Assembly (NCBI RefSeq): GCF_018070575.1 | Contig: NZ_JAGPXN010000001.1 | Coordinates: 975,671-1,039,670, forward strand | Source of the DNA: Micromonospora sp. C31 | GTDB lineage: Bacteria; Actinomycetota; Actinomycetes; Mycobacteriales; Micromonosporaceae | DNA: 64,000 nucleotides | Direction of reading: 5' to 3' | The notes under the pieces: model-generated | What the model was told of the DNA's origin: nothing | Databases searched by the model: none | What the model saw: only the letters and a program-made list of their open reading frames with translations | Translations under genes and position numbers: made by a program | Part shown: positions 19,530 to 27,446 of the stretch, piece after piece | How the letters are laid out: each line of letters starts with the position of its first letter | How positions within the stretch are numbered: the stretch's first letter is position 1

Positions 19530-20708
19530 TCAGGTGCAGTCGCCGGTGCCGACGGCCCGGGTACGTTCGGCGCCGGCCAGGGCGACGGGGCGGGCCTCGG
19601 CCGCGGTCACCGCGAAGCCGGTGTTCGGGTCGTCGGCCGCCGCCGCGAAGATCACCCCGAGCACCAGCCCGTTCGACGAGACCAGCGGGCCGCCGGAGTT
19701 GCCGCTCTGCACGAGCGCCCGGATGGTGTAGACCTCCCGGGTCACGTTGCCGGCGGAGTAGATGTCCGGCCCGGTGATCCGGTCGACGTCCCGGATCCGC
19801 GCCGACTGGGCGTTGTACGGCCCGTCGAGCGGGAAACCCAGCACGATCGCGTCCGCGCCGCTGCCCGCGTTGCCGGCCGCGAACCGCATCGACGGGCCGG
19901 GCAGCCCGGGCACGTGCAGCACGGCCAGGTCCCGGTCGGGGTCGTAGACGACGACCCTGCTGTCGTACCGGTCGCCGTTCAGCTCGACGACGGTGGACCG
20001 GGTACCGGCGACGACGTGCGCGTTGGTCATCACCCGGTCGTCGGCGTAGACGAAGCCGGAGCCCTCGATCCGGCGCGAACAGCTCGGGGCGGAGCCGAGC
20101 ACCTTCACCACCGAGCGCTGGCTGTTGACCACCACCTGGGAGCCGGCGAGCGCCGGGTCGGGCGGGGACACCTGCCGGGCGCGGGTGGGCGCCAGGTCGC
20201 CGAAGACGTCGGGGAAGCCGTTGGTGTCGACGGTGTCCCGCAGCGCCGTGGAAAGCTGCTGCGCCTGGTCGGGCAGGACCCGGTCGACCACGGTGAGCAG
20301 CGCGCTGTTGCGTACCGAGGAGGCCAGCCAGGGCAGCGACGACGAGCCGAGCGGCACCGCGACGAGCCAGGCGACCAGCAGCACGGCGAAGAGCGAGACG
20401 AACGCCCCGCCGACGTCGTCGACCCGCTTGCCGACGTCGCTGGTGATCGTCTTGCGCAGGTGCGAGCCGAGCCAGCCGGCGACCGCCTGACCGACCACCG
20501 CCAGCCCGAAGATCGCCACCAGGGAGATCAGCACCCGGGTGCCGCTGTCGACGAACTGCCGGGCCAGCATCGGCCCCAACTGGAGGCCCACCAGCGCGCC
20601 CAGGAAGAAGCCGGAGAACGACAGCACCCCGATGACGAAGCCCTGGCGGTATCCGCTGATCGCGAACACGAGCATGAGCAGCAGCAGTACGAGATCCACG
20701 GCGGACAC
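19530..20708 (-). CDS. marP: MarP-like membrane serine protease (CvpA plus trypsin-like domain)
   Basis: The first 120 residues contain four hydrophobic spans of the CvpA/colicin-V-production type. The remainder is a chymotrypsin-like protease domain outside the membrane with triad His231 (TNAHVVAG), Asp260 (DPDRDLAVL) and Ser338 (SGNSGGP). The mycobacterial counterpart MarP (Rv3671c) protects against acid and oxidative stress by activating a peptidoglycan hydrolase. The neighbours nudix, tlpA-like and nth match that locus. Start is GTG 20708. Confidence 0.92.
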   Translation of the reverse strand: MSAVDLVLLLLMLVFAISGYRQGFVIGVLSFSGFFLGALVGLQLGPMLARQFVDSGTRVLISLVAIFGLAVVGQAVAGWLGSHLRKTITSDVGKRVDDVGGAFVSLFAVLLVAWLVAVPLGSSSLPWLASSVRNSALLTVVDRVLPDQAQQLSTALRDTVDTNGFPDVFGDLAPTRARQVSPPDPALAGSQVVVNSQRSVVKVLGSAPSCSRRIEGSGFVYADDRVMTNAHVVAGTRSTVVELNGDRYDSRVVVYDPDRDLAVLHVPGLPGPSMRFAAGNAGSGADAIVLGFPLDGPYNAQSARIRDVDRITGPDIYSAGNVTREVYTIRALVQSGNSGGPLVSSNGLVLGVIFAAAADDPNTGFAVTAAEARPVALAGAERTRAVGTGDCT

Positions 20709-20770
20709 GCGTCAAGCGTACGGGCACCCTGCCCGCGAGATGACCATCGTTGCGGAAGGTGCCCGTCCGG

Positions 20771-21463
20771 TCAGCGCACCGGGGTCTCGTCGACCGCGTC
20801 GGTGCCGGCCGAGGGCGCCGGGGCGACCCCGGTCGGCGGCAGGTCCACGACCCGGTCCCGCGGCCACGGCCGGGCCCAGCCACCCATCTCCAGCAGGGCG
20901 GCCAGCACCCCGCCGGTGAAGCCCCAGACCAGCATGCCGCGCGCCGAGAAGGCCGGACCGATCCAGCCGCTCGGGTGGCGGACGCGCATCCGGTTCGCCG
21001 GGTCGACCAGCTCGGTGACCGGCAGCCGGGCCACGTGCGCCACCTCGGCGGGCTCCCGGGGGTGCACCGGATGCGGGGCGTGCCACCAGCCGAGCACCGG
21101 GGTGACCACGAAGTCGCTGACCGGGATCCAGAGCTTCGGCAGCTCGGCCAGGACGGTGACGCTGGCCGGGTCGAGGTCGACCTCCTCGTTCGCCTCGCGC
21201 AGTGCGGTCGCCCGGACGTCGGCGTCCCCCGGGTCGGCCGCGCCGCCGGGGAAGGCGGGCTGACCGGCGTGGTTGCGCAGGGTGGCCGCCCGCTGGAGGA
21301 TCAGCACGTCCGGGCCGGTGCCGGGCTCCTCGCCGAGCAGCACCAGCACGGCGCTCTCCCGCCCCCCGCGCTCCGGGGTGACCAGTTGCGTGAAGTCCTC
21401 GCTGCGCGCGCTGCCGAGCCGGGTCAGCAGCGGGTCGAACCAGCCCGGGGGCCGCCGGCTCAC
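20771..21463 (-). CDS. Nudix hydrolase, CoA-pyrophosphatase-like
   Basis: The 230-residue product has a Nudix box beginning GGAADPGDAD and ending REANEEVDL. The segment around LILQRAATLRNHAGQPAFPGG matches the extra signature of CoA/acyl-CoA pyrophosphatases (NudL type). It probably cleaves a nucleoside diphosphate linked to a moiety such as phosphopantetheine. Its GTG start overlaps the stop of the tlpA-like gene by GTGA, so the two are translationally coupled, and marP follows 62 bases on. One Nudix-box Glu position appears as Asp. Confidence 0.86.
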   Translation of the reverse strand: MSRRPPGWFDPLLTRLGSARSEDFTQLVTPERGGRESAVLVLLGEEPGTGPDVLILQRAATLRNHAGQPAFPGGAADPGDADVRATALREANEEVDLDPASVTVLAELPKLWIPVSDFVVTPVLGWWHAPHPVHPREPAEVAHVARLPVTELVDPANRMRVRHPSGWIGPAFSARGMLVWGFTGGVLAALLEMGGWARPWPRDRVVDLPPTGVAPAPSAGTDAVDETPVR

Positions 21464-22122
21464 GCCGGCACCGTCACACCGAGGTGCTGGCGGACCAGCT
21501 CCGCCAGCCGGGCGTCGTCGAGGGCGCCGGAGGAGTCGACGTGCCGTACGCGGCCCTGCCCGTCGACGAGGACGGTCAGGGGGATGGCCTTGCGGTTCAG
21601 CGCCCGCTTCAGCCCTTCACCCTGGTCGACCAGCACCGGGAAGCGGATGCCGAAGTCCTCGCCGATGGCCTGGGCCGCCTCGCGGCCGTCCTGGTTGTTG
21701 ACTCCGATCACCTGGAGCTGGCCGGCGGCCCGTTCGCTGAGCCGCTGGAAGGCGGGCAGTTCCTTGCGGCAGGGCGGGCACCACGAGGCCCAGACGTTGA
21801 CCACCGCCGGCCCGCGCAGCTCCCGCAGGGCGAACGGAGCACCGCCGGTGAAGCAGTTCAGGGTCAGCTCGGGCAGCGCCTGCCCCCCGCCACCGGACGA
21901 CGACGCCGGCGGGGCGGACGCGGGCGCCGTGCCGAGGGCGGAGCAGTCCTGGAAGGGCGACGGCCGGCTCGCGGCGGCCTTCTGCCGGGCGGACGGGCCG
22001 GGGTCCTTCTCCTCGGTACCGGCGGTGCACCCAGCGGCGGCCAGCAGCACGGGTACGAGCAGGGCGACGAGCCGGCGTCGCGACTGCGGGGCTCGCAACA
22101 CCGGCTCACTCCTCGCGCTCAT
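21460..22122 (-). CDS. TlpA/ResA-like thioredoxin lipoprotein
   Basis: The 220-residue product has a lipoprotein signal (LLAAAGC, lipidated Cys near residue 32), a Ser/Ala-rich linker and a thioredoxin fold with WCPPC. It is thus a membrane-attached extracytoplasmic thiol reductase or oxidase. The N-terminal sequence [15 protein letters not shown] is encoded by a 41-bp repeat (22081-22121) duplicated exactly 59 bases upstream. The ATG and probably the AGGAG-like ribosome site therefore come from repeat DNA. The original start may have been further in, near RRRLVALLVPV. Coupled to the Nudix gene. Confidence 0.9.
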   Translation of the reverse strand: MSARSEPVLRAPQSRRRLVALLVPVLLAAAGCTAGTEEKDPGPSARQKAAASRPSPFQDCSALGTAPASAPPASSSGGGGQALPELTLNCFTGGAPFALRELRGPAVVNVWASWCPPCRKELPAFQRLSERAAGQLQVIGVNNQDGREAAQAIGEDFGIRFPVLVDQGEGLKRALNRKAIPLTVLVDGQGRVRHVDSSGALDDARLAELVRQHLGVTVPA

Positions 22123-22180
22123 CGATTCACCGTGGTTCGCGACTGCGGGGCTCGCAACACCGGCTCACTCCTCGCGCTCA
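22081..22180 (-). repeat. Two exact 41-bp direct repeats at the nth/tlpA junction
   Basis: Copies at 22081-22121 and 22140-22180 are identical over 41 bases, offset 59. Read on the minus strand each is TGAGCGCGAGGAGTGAGCC-GGTG-TTGCGAGCCCCGCAGTCG. The upstream copy contains the nth stop codon; the downstream copy contains the tlpA-like start codon (ATGAGCGCG). Degenerate relatives lie at 2900-3040. It is a dispersed repeat family that has landed at a gene junction. Confidence 0.85.
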
Positions 22181-22966
22181 CGGTGCCTCCGCCACGACGG
22201 CCTGGACCGGCACCAGCTCCGGGGCGACCCCGGCCGCCACCGCCAGGTCCCGGGCCCGGGGGCCCTTGAGCAGCTTCGCGGCCGCCGCCGGCTCGGTCGG
22301 ACCGGTGCCGTACGACGGGCACAGCTTCGCCAGGGTGCACGCGCCGCAGGCCGGCTTGCGGGCGTGGCAGACCCGCCGGCCGTGGAAGATGATCCGGTGC
22401 GACAGCATGGTCCAGTCGCGCCGGGGGAAGAGCGCCCCGATCACGTGCTCGATCTTGACGGGGTCGGTCTCGGAAGTCAGCCGCCAGCGCTGCACCAGTC
22501 GCTGGAAGTGCGTGTCGACGGTGATCCCGGGGACGTCGAAGGCGTTGCCGAGGATGACGTTGGCGGTCTTGCGGCCGATGCCGGGCAGCGTCACCAGGTC
22601 GGCGAGCTTGCCGGGGACCCGGCCGTCGTACCGCTCCACGAGGGCCTGGCCGAGCTTGATCAGCGAGTCGGTCTTGTTGCGGTAGAAGCCGGTGGGCCGG
22701 ATCAGCTCCTCCAGCTCCGCCCTGTCCGCTCCCGCGTAGTCGGCGGCCCTCGGGTAGCGGGCGAAGAGCTTCGGGGTGACCTCGTTGACCTTCTTGTCCG
22801 TGCACTGCGCGGAGAGGATCGTCGCGACGGCCAACTCCAGGGCGTTGGAGTGGTTCAGTTCACAGTGCGCGTCGGGGTGGGTCTCGGTCAGTGCGCGGCC
22901 GATCCGCCGGGCGCGGCGGGTGCGCCCGAGGTCGGTCTCGGTGAAGCCGGAGGAACTCGTGGTCAC
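22178..22966 (-). CDS. nth: Endonuclease III, DNA glycosylase/AP lyase
   Basis: Nth excises oxidised pyrimidines and nicks the abasic site in base excision repair. The 262-residue product has the helix-hairpin-helix LPGIGRKTA with the catalytic Lys, the catalytic Asp in VDTHF, and the [4Fe-4S] ligands in C-X6-C-X2-C-X5-C ([17 protein letters not shown]). It lies in the conserved order crp / nth / tlpA / nudix / marP. The C-terminal 35 residues are an Ala/Pro-rich extension, and the stop codon lies inside a dispersed repeat. Confidence 0.96.
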   Translation of the reverse strand: MTTSSSGFTETDLGRTRRARRIGRALTETHPDAHCELNHSNALELAVATILSAQCTDKKVNEVTPKLFARYPRAADYAGADRAELEELIRPTGFYRNKTDSLIKLGQALVERYDGRVPGKLADLVTLPGIGRKTANVILGNAFDVPGITVDTHFQRLVQRWRLTSETDPVKIEHVIGALFPRRDWTMLSHRIIFHGRRVCHARKPACGACTLAKLCPSYGTGPTEPAAAAKLLKGPRARDLAVAAGVAPELVPVQAVVAEAP

Positions 22967-23027
22967 GCCGGCCAGCCTACGTCGCCCGGGCGACGGTCGG
23001 CCGGGGCCACGCGCCGTGCCGTCCCGG

Positions 23028-24191
23028 TCAGCCGCCCTGCGGCGCGCTGATCGCGCCCGCGTCGTCGAAGCGGGCGCCGGTCTCCGGGAAGTCGCTCTCG
23101 GTGAGCTGCTTCAGCAGGCCCAGCCCGCGGTCGTCGCGGTCCATCGTCGGCTTGCCGATGGAGTTCATGTACGTCGAGACGAACGAGCCGCCGGCCCAGC
23201 TGCCGTCCGGCTTCAGCGACACCTTCAGCACCCCGCCCCAGCCGAGCCGGCCGGCGTTGCTCAGCGAGTTGCCCCCGCCCGCGAAGTTGCCCAGGCTGTA
23301 CGCGATCAGCCGGCCCTTGTAGAACTCCATGCCGCGCAGCACGTGCGGACCGTGCCCGACGATCAGGTCCGCCCCGGCGTCGATCATCGCCTTCGAGAAC
23401 TTGACGGGGTCACCCCGGTTCTCGCCGAGGAACATCTCGGTGCCCGGCCGCACCCGCGTCTTCTCGGACCCCTCGCCGCCCATGTGCACCTGCACGACGA
23501 CCACGTCGGCCATGCCGGCCGCCTTGGTGATCACCTTCTTCGCCGCGGCGATGTCGGTGAGGCTGTTGGACCAGACGTACGACGAGAATCCGGCGACCGC
23601 GACCTTGACCCCCTTGACGTCGACCACGGTGATCTGGTCGGGCGCCCCGGTGTGCGCGAGGTCGTACTTCTCCAGCGCCTTCTGGGTGTTCTCGTAGCCC
23701 TTCGGGCCGAAGTCGTAGCCGTGGTTGTTGGCCTGGTTCAGCAGGTCGAAGCCGGCGTCGCGCAGGTGCACGGCGTACTCGGGCGGGGCCCGGAACTGGA
23801 AGCAGCGGGTCGAGTTCGGCCCGCACTTGCCGGTGCCGGTGTCGACGGTGAGCGGCTCCTCCAGGTTGCCCATCACCAGGTCGGCGGCGAGCGCCTTCTC
23901 GACGGAGTCGAAGAAGCCCTTCCCGCCGTTGGGGGGCAGCCGGTTCGGCGCGTTGCCCATGATGATGTCGCCGGTCGCCGAGAGCGAGATGGCCTGCTCG
24001 GCGGGCTGGGCGGAGGACGTGGGCTCGCCCGAGCGGACCGGAGCGCCGGTGTTGCCGCCCCCCGCGCCGGGCTGCCAGACCGCGTCGGCCCCGGACCCGG
24101 GGCCCCCGCAGCCGGCGGCGAGCAGGACGGCGAGCAGCACGCCGAGGCCGAGTGCGGCCCGGCGGCGCGGAGGGGAGGCGGCAGCGTACAT
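23028..24191 (-). CDS. CapA-family lipoprotein (poly-gamma-glutamate-synthesis-like metallophosphatase fold)
   Basis: The 387-residue product starts with a lipobox (AVLLAAGC). The CapA domain follows: [33 protein letters not shown] and [10 protein letters not shown] carry the clustered Asp, Asn and His residues that in this fold bind metals. It is anchored outside the membrane and probably acts on a cell-surface polymer. No capB or capC lies nearby, so poly-glutamate synthesis is not supported. ATG 24191 was preferred to an upstream start at 24272 because the signal peptide then begins normally. Confidence 0.86.
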   Translation of the reverse strand: MYAAASPPRRRAALGLGVLLAVLLAAGCGGPGSGADAVWQPGAGGGNTGAPVRSGEPTSSAQPAEQAISLSATGDIIMGNAPNRLPPNGGKGFFDSVEKALAADLVMGNLEEPLTVDTGTGKCGPNSTRCFQFRAPPEYAVHLRDAGFDLLNQANNHGYDFGPKGYENTQKALEKYDLAHTGAPDQITVVDVKGVKVAVAGFSSYVWSNSLTDIAAAKKVITKAAGMADVVVVQVHMGGEGSEKTRVRPGTEMFLGENRGDPVKFSKAMIDAGADLIVGHGPHVLRGMEFYKGRLIAYSLGNFAGGGNSLSNAGRLGWGGVLKVSLKPDGSWAGGSFVSTYMNSIGKPTMDRDDRGLGLLKQLTESDFPETGARFDDAGAISAPQGG

Positions 24192-24247
24192 CGAGCGCGA
24201 CCTTATCGGGTGTGCAAGGCCGAAACGAGGGCCGATCGGACGAAGTG

Positions 24248-24910
24248 TCAGCCGGCCGGTCGGTCGGACCACGGGACCACGGTGCCCGCCCCGCCGGCCG
24301 TCACGGCGGCGTGCACGGCCCGGGCCAGCGGGGCGCCCCAGGCCGAGCGCGGGCCGCCGTACGCCGACTCGGGGCCGTCGACGGGGCAGAGCACGGTGAC
24401 CGCGTCCGTCGGGGTGCCGGTGCCCGGCACACCCAGCTCCGCGATCGCCTGCGCCTTCGCCTCCGTGGCGGTGGCCACCGCGTTGACCAGGGCGGCGTCG
24501 CCGAGCCGGGCCGGCACGTACGCCACGAGGTTGACGGTCCCGACCCGCTGGGCCAGCGTCGCCGGGGCGGGTGCCGCCGCCCAGACGGGGGTGCCCAGGC
24601 CGACCGTCGCCCAGACCCGCACGCCGGTGTCCGTCCGGGCCACCACCTCGGCTACGTCCACCCCGGTCAGCAGGCCCACCCCGGGCCCGTCGAGGTCGAG
24701 CCGGTCGGCCAGTTCGGCCAGGTGGTCGGCGGGGTCGTCCCGGTCGTACGACATGGGCACGGTCGCGTTGACGACCCAGTGCCGTACGCCGATCCCGCCG
24801 CCCAGCGGCGCGGAGCTGACGGCGCGCAGCGGGCCGTCGGCGCGCCAGACCAGCAGCGGGACGTCCCGACCGTCCTCCTGGCGGGCCGTCAGCACGGGTT
24901 CACTCAGCAC
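24248..24910 (-). CDS. cbiZ: Adenosylcobinamide amidohydrolase CbiZ
   Basis: CbiZ cleaves the aminopropanol side chain from adenosylcobinamide (or pseudo-B12) to give cobyric acid, allowing salvage and remodelling of scavenged corrinoids. The 220-residue product shows the family segments APLGGGIG, NATVPMSYDRDDP, GLLTGVDV, GTVNLVAYVPARL and SAYGGPRSAWGAPL. The start GTG lies 6 bases after TAGGGT, suggesting a leaderless message. No other cobalamin genes or B12 riboswitch are seen nearby. It lies between capA and the divergent crp. Confidence 0.85.
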   Translation of the reverse strand: MLSEPVLTARQEDGRDVPLLVWRADGPLRAVSSAPLGGGIGVRHWVVNATVPMSYDRDDPADHLAELADRLDLDGPGVGLLTGVDVAEVVARTDTGVRVWATVGLGTPVWAAAPAPATLAQRVGTVNLVAYVPARLGDAALVNAVATATEAKAQAIAELGVPGTGTPTDAVTVLCPVDGPESAYGGPRSAWGAPLARAVHAAVTAGGAGTVVPWSDRPAG

Positions 24911-24990
24911 GTGGTGACCCTACGACCCGGGCGTCAGCAGGCATCTTCCCGTACATCTTCCGGCGCCCGGGCGGGCGCGCGATCATACTG

Positions 24991-25027
24991 CTTGATCAGG
25001 CCTGGCAGGTTACGCCCAACGATCAAG
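24991..25027. promoter_or_regulatory. Inverted repeat in the cbiZ-crp divergent region
   Basis: CTTGATC (24991-24997) and GATCAAG (25021-25027) are perfect 7-base arms separated by 23 bases, about 115 bases before the crp start. It does not match TGTGA-N6-TCACA, so it is not an obvious CRP site. It may be an operator for another regulator or chance. Confidence 0.35.
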
Positions 25028-25141
25028 ATTCCAGGGGTGCACCTCTGATTGCTGCTCACGTGCGCCTAGACTGGCGACGCGCGAGGGATCAGCGGACGGC
25101 GGACCCGGCCGACGGACGGCACGCGCAGGCGGAGGTGCGCG

Positions 25142-25819
25142 ATGGACGAGGTACTGGCTCGCAGCGGGATCTTCCAGGGCGTCGACCCGGAGGCTGCCGA
25201 GGCACTCGCCAAGGAGATGGAGACGCTCGAGGTACGCAAGGGCGAGATCGTCTTCAACGAGGGCGAGCCCGGCGACAGTCTCTACATCCTGCTGTCCGGC
25301 AAGATCAAGGTGGGCCGGCGCGCTGCCGACGGCCGGCAGAACCTGATCGCGGTGATGGGTCCGTCGGACATGGTGGGCGAGCTGTCGCTCTTCGACCCCG
25401 GGCCGCGCACGGCGACCGCCACCGCGGTCACCGACACCCGGCTGGTGCGACTGCGCAAGCAGGCCCTGCGCCCGTGGCTGAACAACCGGCCGGAGATCGC
25501 CGAGCAGCTGCTGCGGGTGCTCGCCCGCCGGCTCCGGCGCACGAACGACTCGCTGGCCGACCTGATCTTCACCGACGTCCCCGGCCGCGTCGCCAAGAAC
25601 CTGCTCCAGATGGCCGGCCGATTCGGCACCCGCGACGGCGGCGTGCTGCGGGTGACCCACGACCTCACCCAGGAGGAGATCGCCCAGCTCGTCGGCGCCT
25701 CCCGGGAGACCGTCAACAAGGCGCTGGCCGACTTCGCCTCGCGCGGGTGGCTGCGCCTGGACGGCAAGAGCATCATCATCCTCGATCCGGAGCGCCTGGC
25801 CCGCCGCGCCCGCGTCTGA
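25142..25819 (+). CDS. crp: CRP/FNR-family transcriptional regulator (GlxR/Crp type)
   Basis: The 225-residue product has an N-terminal cyclic-nucleotide-binding domain with [17 protein letters not shown] at the phosphate-binding cassette. The winged helix-turn-helix is [21 protein letters not shown]. These match the actinobacterial cAMP receptor (Rv3676 in M. tuberculosis, GlxR in corynebacteria), a global regulator of carbon use. GGAGGTG precedes the ATG at good spacing. It is divergent from the cbiZ-capA-nth-tlpA-nudix-marP series. A class III cyclase is encoded 18 kb away, beyond the inserted region. Confidence 0.93.
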   Translation: MDEVLARSGIFQGVDPEAAEALAKEMETLEVRKGEIVFNEGEPGDSLYILLSGKIKVGRRAADGRQNLIAVMGPSDMVGELSLFDPGPRTATATAVTDTRLVRLRKQALRPWLNNRPEIAEQLLRVLARRLRRTNDSLADLIFTDVPGRVAKNLLQMAGRFGTRDGGVLRVTHDLTQEEIAQLVGASRETVNKALADFASRGWLRLDGKSIIILDPERLARRARV

Positions 25820-25889
25820 CGCGTACGACCGGATCTGCCCGGGGCAGAATCGCTGGACACCGTGCCCGCCCGATGGGCACGGTGGAGCG

Positions 25890-26206
25890 ATGCTGGACCG
25901 GGTGGCCGTTCTCTCCGACATCCACGGTGCGCTGCCGGCGTTGGAGGTTGTGCGGGGCAGCGGGACGAGCAGGTGGCCCGCTGGGCGGAGGTGCTCGCCG
26001 ACGTCCCGGCCGAGGTGGCGACCGTGGTCTGCGGGCACACCCACATGCCGTTCACCCGGCTGGCCGACCGACGGCTGATCGTCAACCCCGGCAGTGTCGG
26101 GATGCCCTACGGCGGTCCCGGCGCCTACTGGGCGCTCCTCGGGCCGGGGGCACACCTGCGGCGCACCCCCTTCGACGTGGACGCCGCCTGCGCCCGGGTG
26201 AGTGGC
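25890..26206 (+). pseudogene. Broken metallophosphoesterase gene (YfcE-like)
   Basis: The frame from ATG 25890 gives a normal phosphoesterase beginning, MLDRVAVLSDIHGALPALE, with the metal-binding DxH. After about 20 codons the match moves to another frame near 25952, at VARWAEVLADV, and continues with the C-terminal metal motif CGHTHMP and VNPGSVGMPYGGPGAYWALL to about 26206. Roughly the central half of a 230-residue enzyme is missing, and the end runs into repeat DNA. An internal deletion with frameshift is the simplest reading. A separate intact member of the superfamily lies at 57079. Confidence 0.8.
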
Positions 26207-26246
26207 CTGCGGATGCCCCGTCCAAGGCCCAGGTGCCTTCGCCACC

Positions 26247-26300
26247 GGTGCCGGGCGGTGCCGGGCGGATGCCGGGCGGTGCCGGGCGGATGCCGGGCGT
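26247..26300 (+). repeat. 10-11 bp tandem repeat, GGTGCCGGGC / GGATGCCGGGC
   Basis: At least five consecutive units alternate between a 10-base form (GGTGCCGGGC) and an 11-base form (GGATGCCGGGC). It directly follows the end of the phosphoesterase remnant. Replication slippage here could have caused the nearby deletion; this is inference. Confidence 0.75.
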
Positions 26301-26408
26301 GTCGGCCCGGCGCCCCGGGATTCCGCTGCGGCAGGTCCACGCGCGGATCAATCGTCCGCTGCCGGCGATCGCCACCCGGGCCCCGTTCCGGTTGGGGATC
26401 CCCGGTCG

Positions 26409-26671
26409 TGCCCTGTCGAGCTGCCCCGTCCATAGGACCGGCCGATCTGTCCGGGCGAGCCTGTGCCTTCCCTACAGGCCCCTGCCCCATCTGTGGGGGC
26501 AGCTCGACAGCGCCCATCCGCAGCGGCAGACGCGAGCCGACACCCGACGAGCCGACACCCGACGAGCCGGCACCGACGGGCCGGCACCCGACGAGCCGGC
26601 ACCCGACGAGCCGCCGGCGGGGGCGTCGACCGGCACGCCTGCCCCATCCATAGGGGCAGCTCGACAGGGCC
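26409..26671. repeat. Three copies of a CTGCCCC-N7-GGGGCAG-CTCGACAG hairpin element
   Basis: Copies at about 26409-26438 (inverted, its second arm decayed), 26482-26513 and 26639-26671. The two intact copies have perfect 7-base arms CTGCCCC and GGGGCAG around 7-base loops (ATCTGTG, ATCCATA), followed by CTCGACAGSGCC. The first copy has GCCCTGTCGAGCTGCCCC, the complement of that tail. The arrangement recalls a small palindromic mobile element or a protein-binding cluster. Confidence 0.65.
26537..26610 (+). repeat. 15 bp tandem repeat CCGRCACCCGACGAG
   Basis: Five units run in tandem: two CCGACACCCGACGAG, one shortened 14-base unit (CCGGCACCGACGGG), and two CCGGCACCCGACGAG. It lies between two of the hairpin elements. 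No coding or regulatory role is visible. Confidence 0.75.
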
Positions 26672-26730
26672 GGACTGCCTGGTCCCCGTCCCAGGCCGAC
26701 GCGCCAGTCCGACCTCGGGCTAGAAAAAGT

Positions 26731-26742
26731 CAGTCTTGACTG
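26731..26742 (+). promoter_or_regulatory. Promoter and likely autoregulatory operator of the TetR gene
   Basis: CAGTC and GACTG (26731-26735, 26738-26742) form an inverted repeat with a TT centre inside an A/T-rich patch that contrasts with its surroundings. TTGACT at 26736-26741 is a good -35 candidate. A TetR repressor binding here would block its own promoter and possibly that of the operon downstream. Inference from position and symmetry only. Confidence 0.5.
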
Positions 26743-26770
26743 TTTGTTTCCGGGGCGACAGGCTGTCCCC

Positions 26771-27376
26771 GTGCCCGCATCGACCCGCGTCCCTCAGCAG
26801 GAGCGCAGCCGCGCCACCCAGGCCCGGCTGCTGGAGGCGACCGTCGAGTGCCTGGTCGAGCACGGCTGGTCCGGCACCACCACCACCGTCGTCGCGGCCC
26901 GGGCCGGCGTCTCGCGCGGCGCCCAGCTGCACCACTACCCCACCAAGGCCGCGCTGGTCACGGCCGCCGTCGCCCACCTCGCCGACCGGCGGGCGGAGGA
27001 GTTGCGCAGCGAGGCCGAGGCGCTGCCGCCCGGCCCGCGGCGGCTCGACCGGGTGATCGACCTGCTCGGTGCGGCCTTCACCGGCCCGCTCTTCGTCGCC
27101 GCCCTCGAACTCTGGGTCGCCGCGCGCACCGACCGGGAGCTGCGCGAGGCCCTCGTGCCGCTGGAGGCCCGGGTCGGCCGCGAGATGCACCGGCTCACCG
27201 TCGCGCTGCTCGACGTGGACGAACGCCGCCCGGGCGTACGCGAGGCGGTGCAGGCGACCCTCGACCTGCTCCGCGGGCTCGGCGTGGCCAACCTGCTCAA
27301 CGACGACTCGTCCCGCCGCGCCGCCCTGCTGCACACCTGGAAGCGCCAGCTCGCCACCCTGCTCACGCCCGCCTGA
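26771..27376 (+). CDS. TetR-family transcriptional regulator
   Basis: The 201-residue product has the TetR helix-turn-helix at residues about 8-55 (TTTVVAARAGVSRGAQLHHYPTKAALV) and a helical ligand domain after it. The frame opens earlier at 26744, but that start lies inside the promoter; GTG 26771 gives a normal VPASTRVPQQERS beginning. It is upstream of and co-directional with the acyl-CoA operon, 70 bases from its first gene. It is therefore probably a repressor relieved by an acyl-CoA or terpenoid intermediate (inference). Confidence 0.88.
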   Translation: MPASTRVPQQERSRATQARLLEATVECLVEHGWSGTTTTVVAARAGVSRGAQLHHYPTKAALVTAAVAHLADRRAEELRSEAEALPPGPRRLDRVIDLLGAAFTGPLFVAALELWVAARTDRELREALVPLEARVGREMHRLTVALLDVDERRPGVREAVQATLDLLRGLGVANLLNDDSSRRAALLHTWKRQLATLLTPA

Positions 27377-27446
27377 CCGCCCGCCCGCTCACACCCGCCC
27401 GGCCGCCCGCCCGCCCTGAACGGGCCCGTCCCGCACCGGAGGCACC

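Larger units (their letters stand above)
26214..26770. other. Gene-free repeat-rich region
   Basis: About 550 bases between the broken phosphoesterase gene and the TetR gene. It holds two tandem-repeat tracts and three copies of a short hairpin element, listed separately. Several long open frames cross it in both directions, but their products are Arg/Pro/Gly repeats with no recognisable domain, so no gene is called. The last 50 bases are A/T-rich and form the TetR promoter. Confidence 0.7.

Noticed and set aside
26247..26610. Possible CRISPR array
   Set aside because: The units are contiguous 10-15 bp repeats without unique spacers and there are no cas genes.
26214..26739. Long Arg/Pro-rich frames on both strands
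   Set aside because: They consist of translated repeats with no domain or ribosome site.
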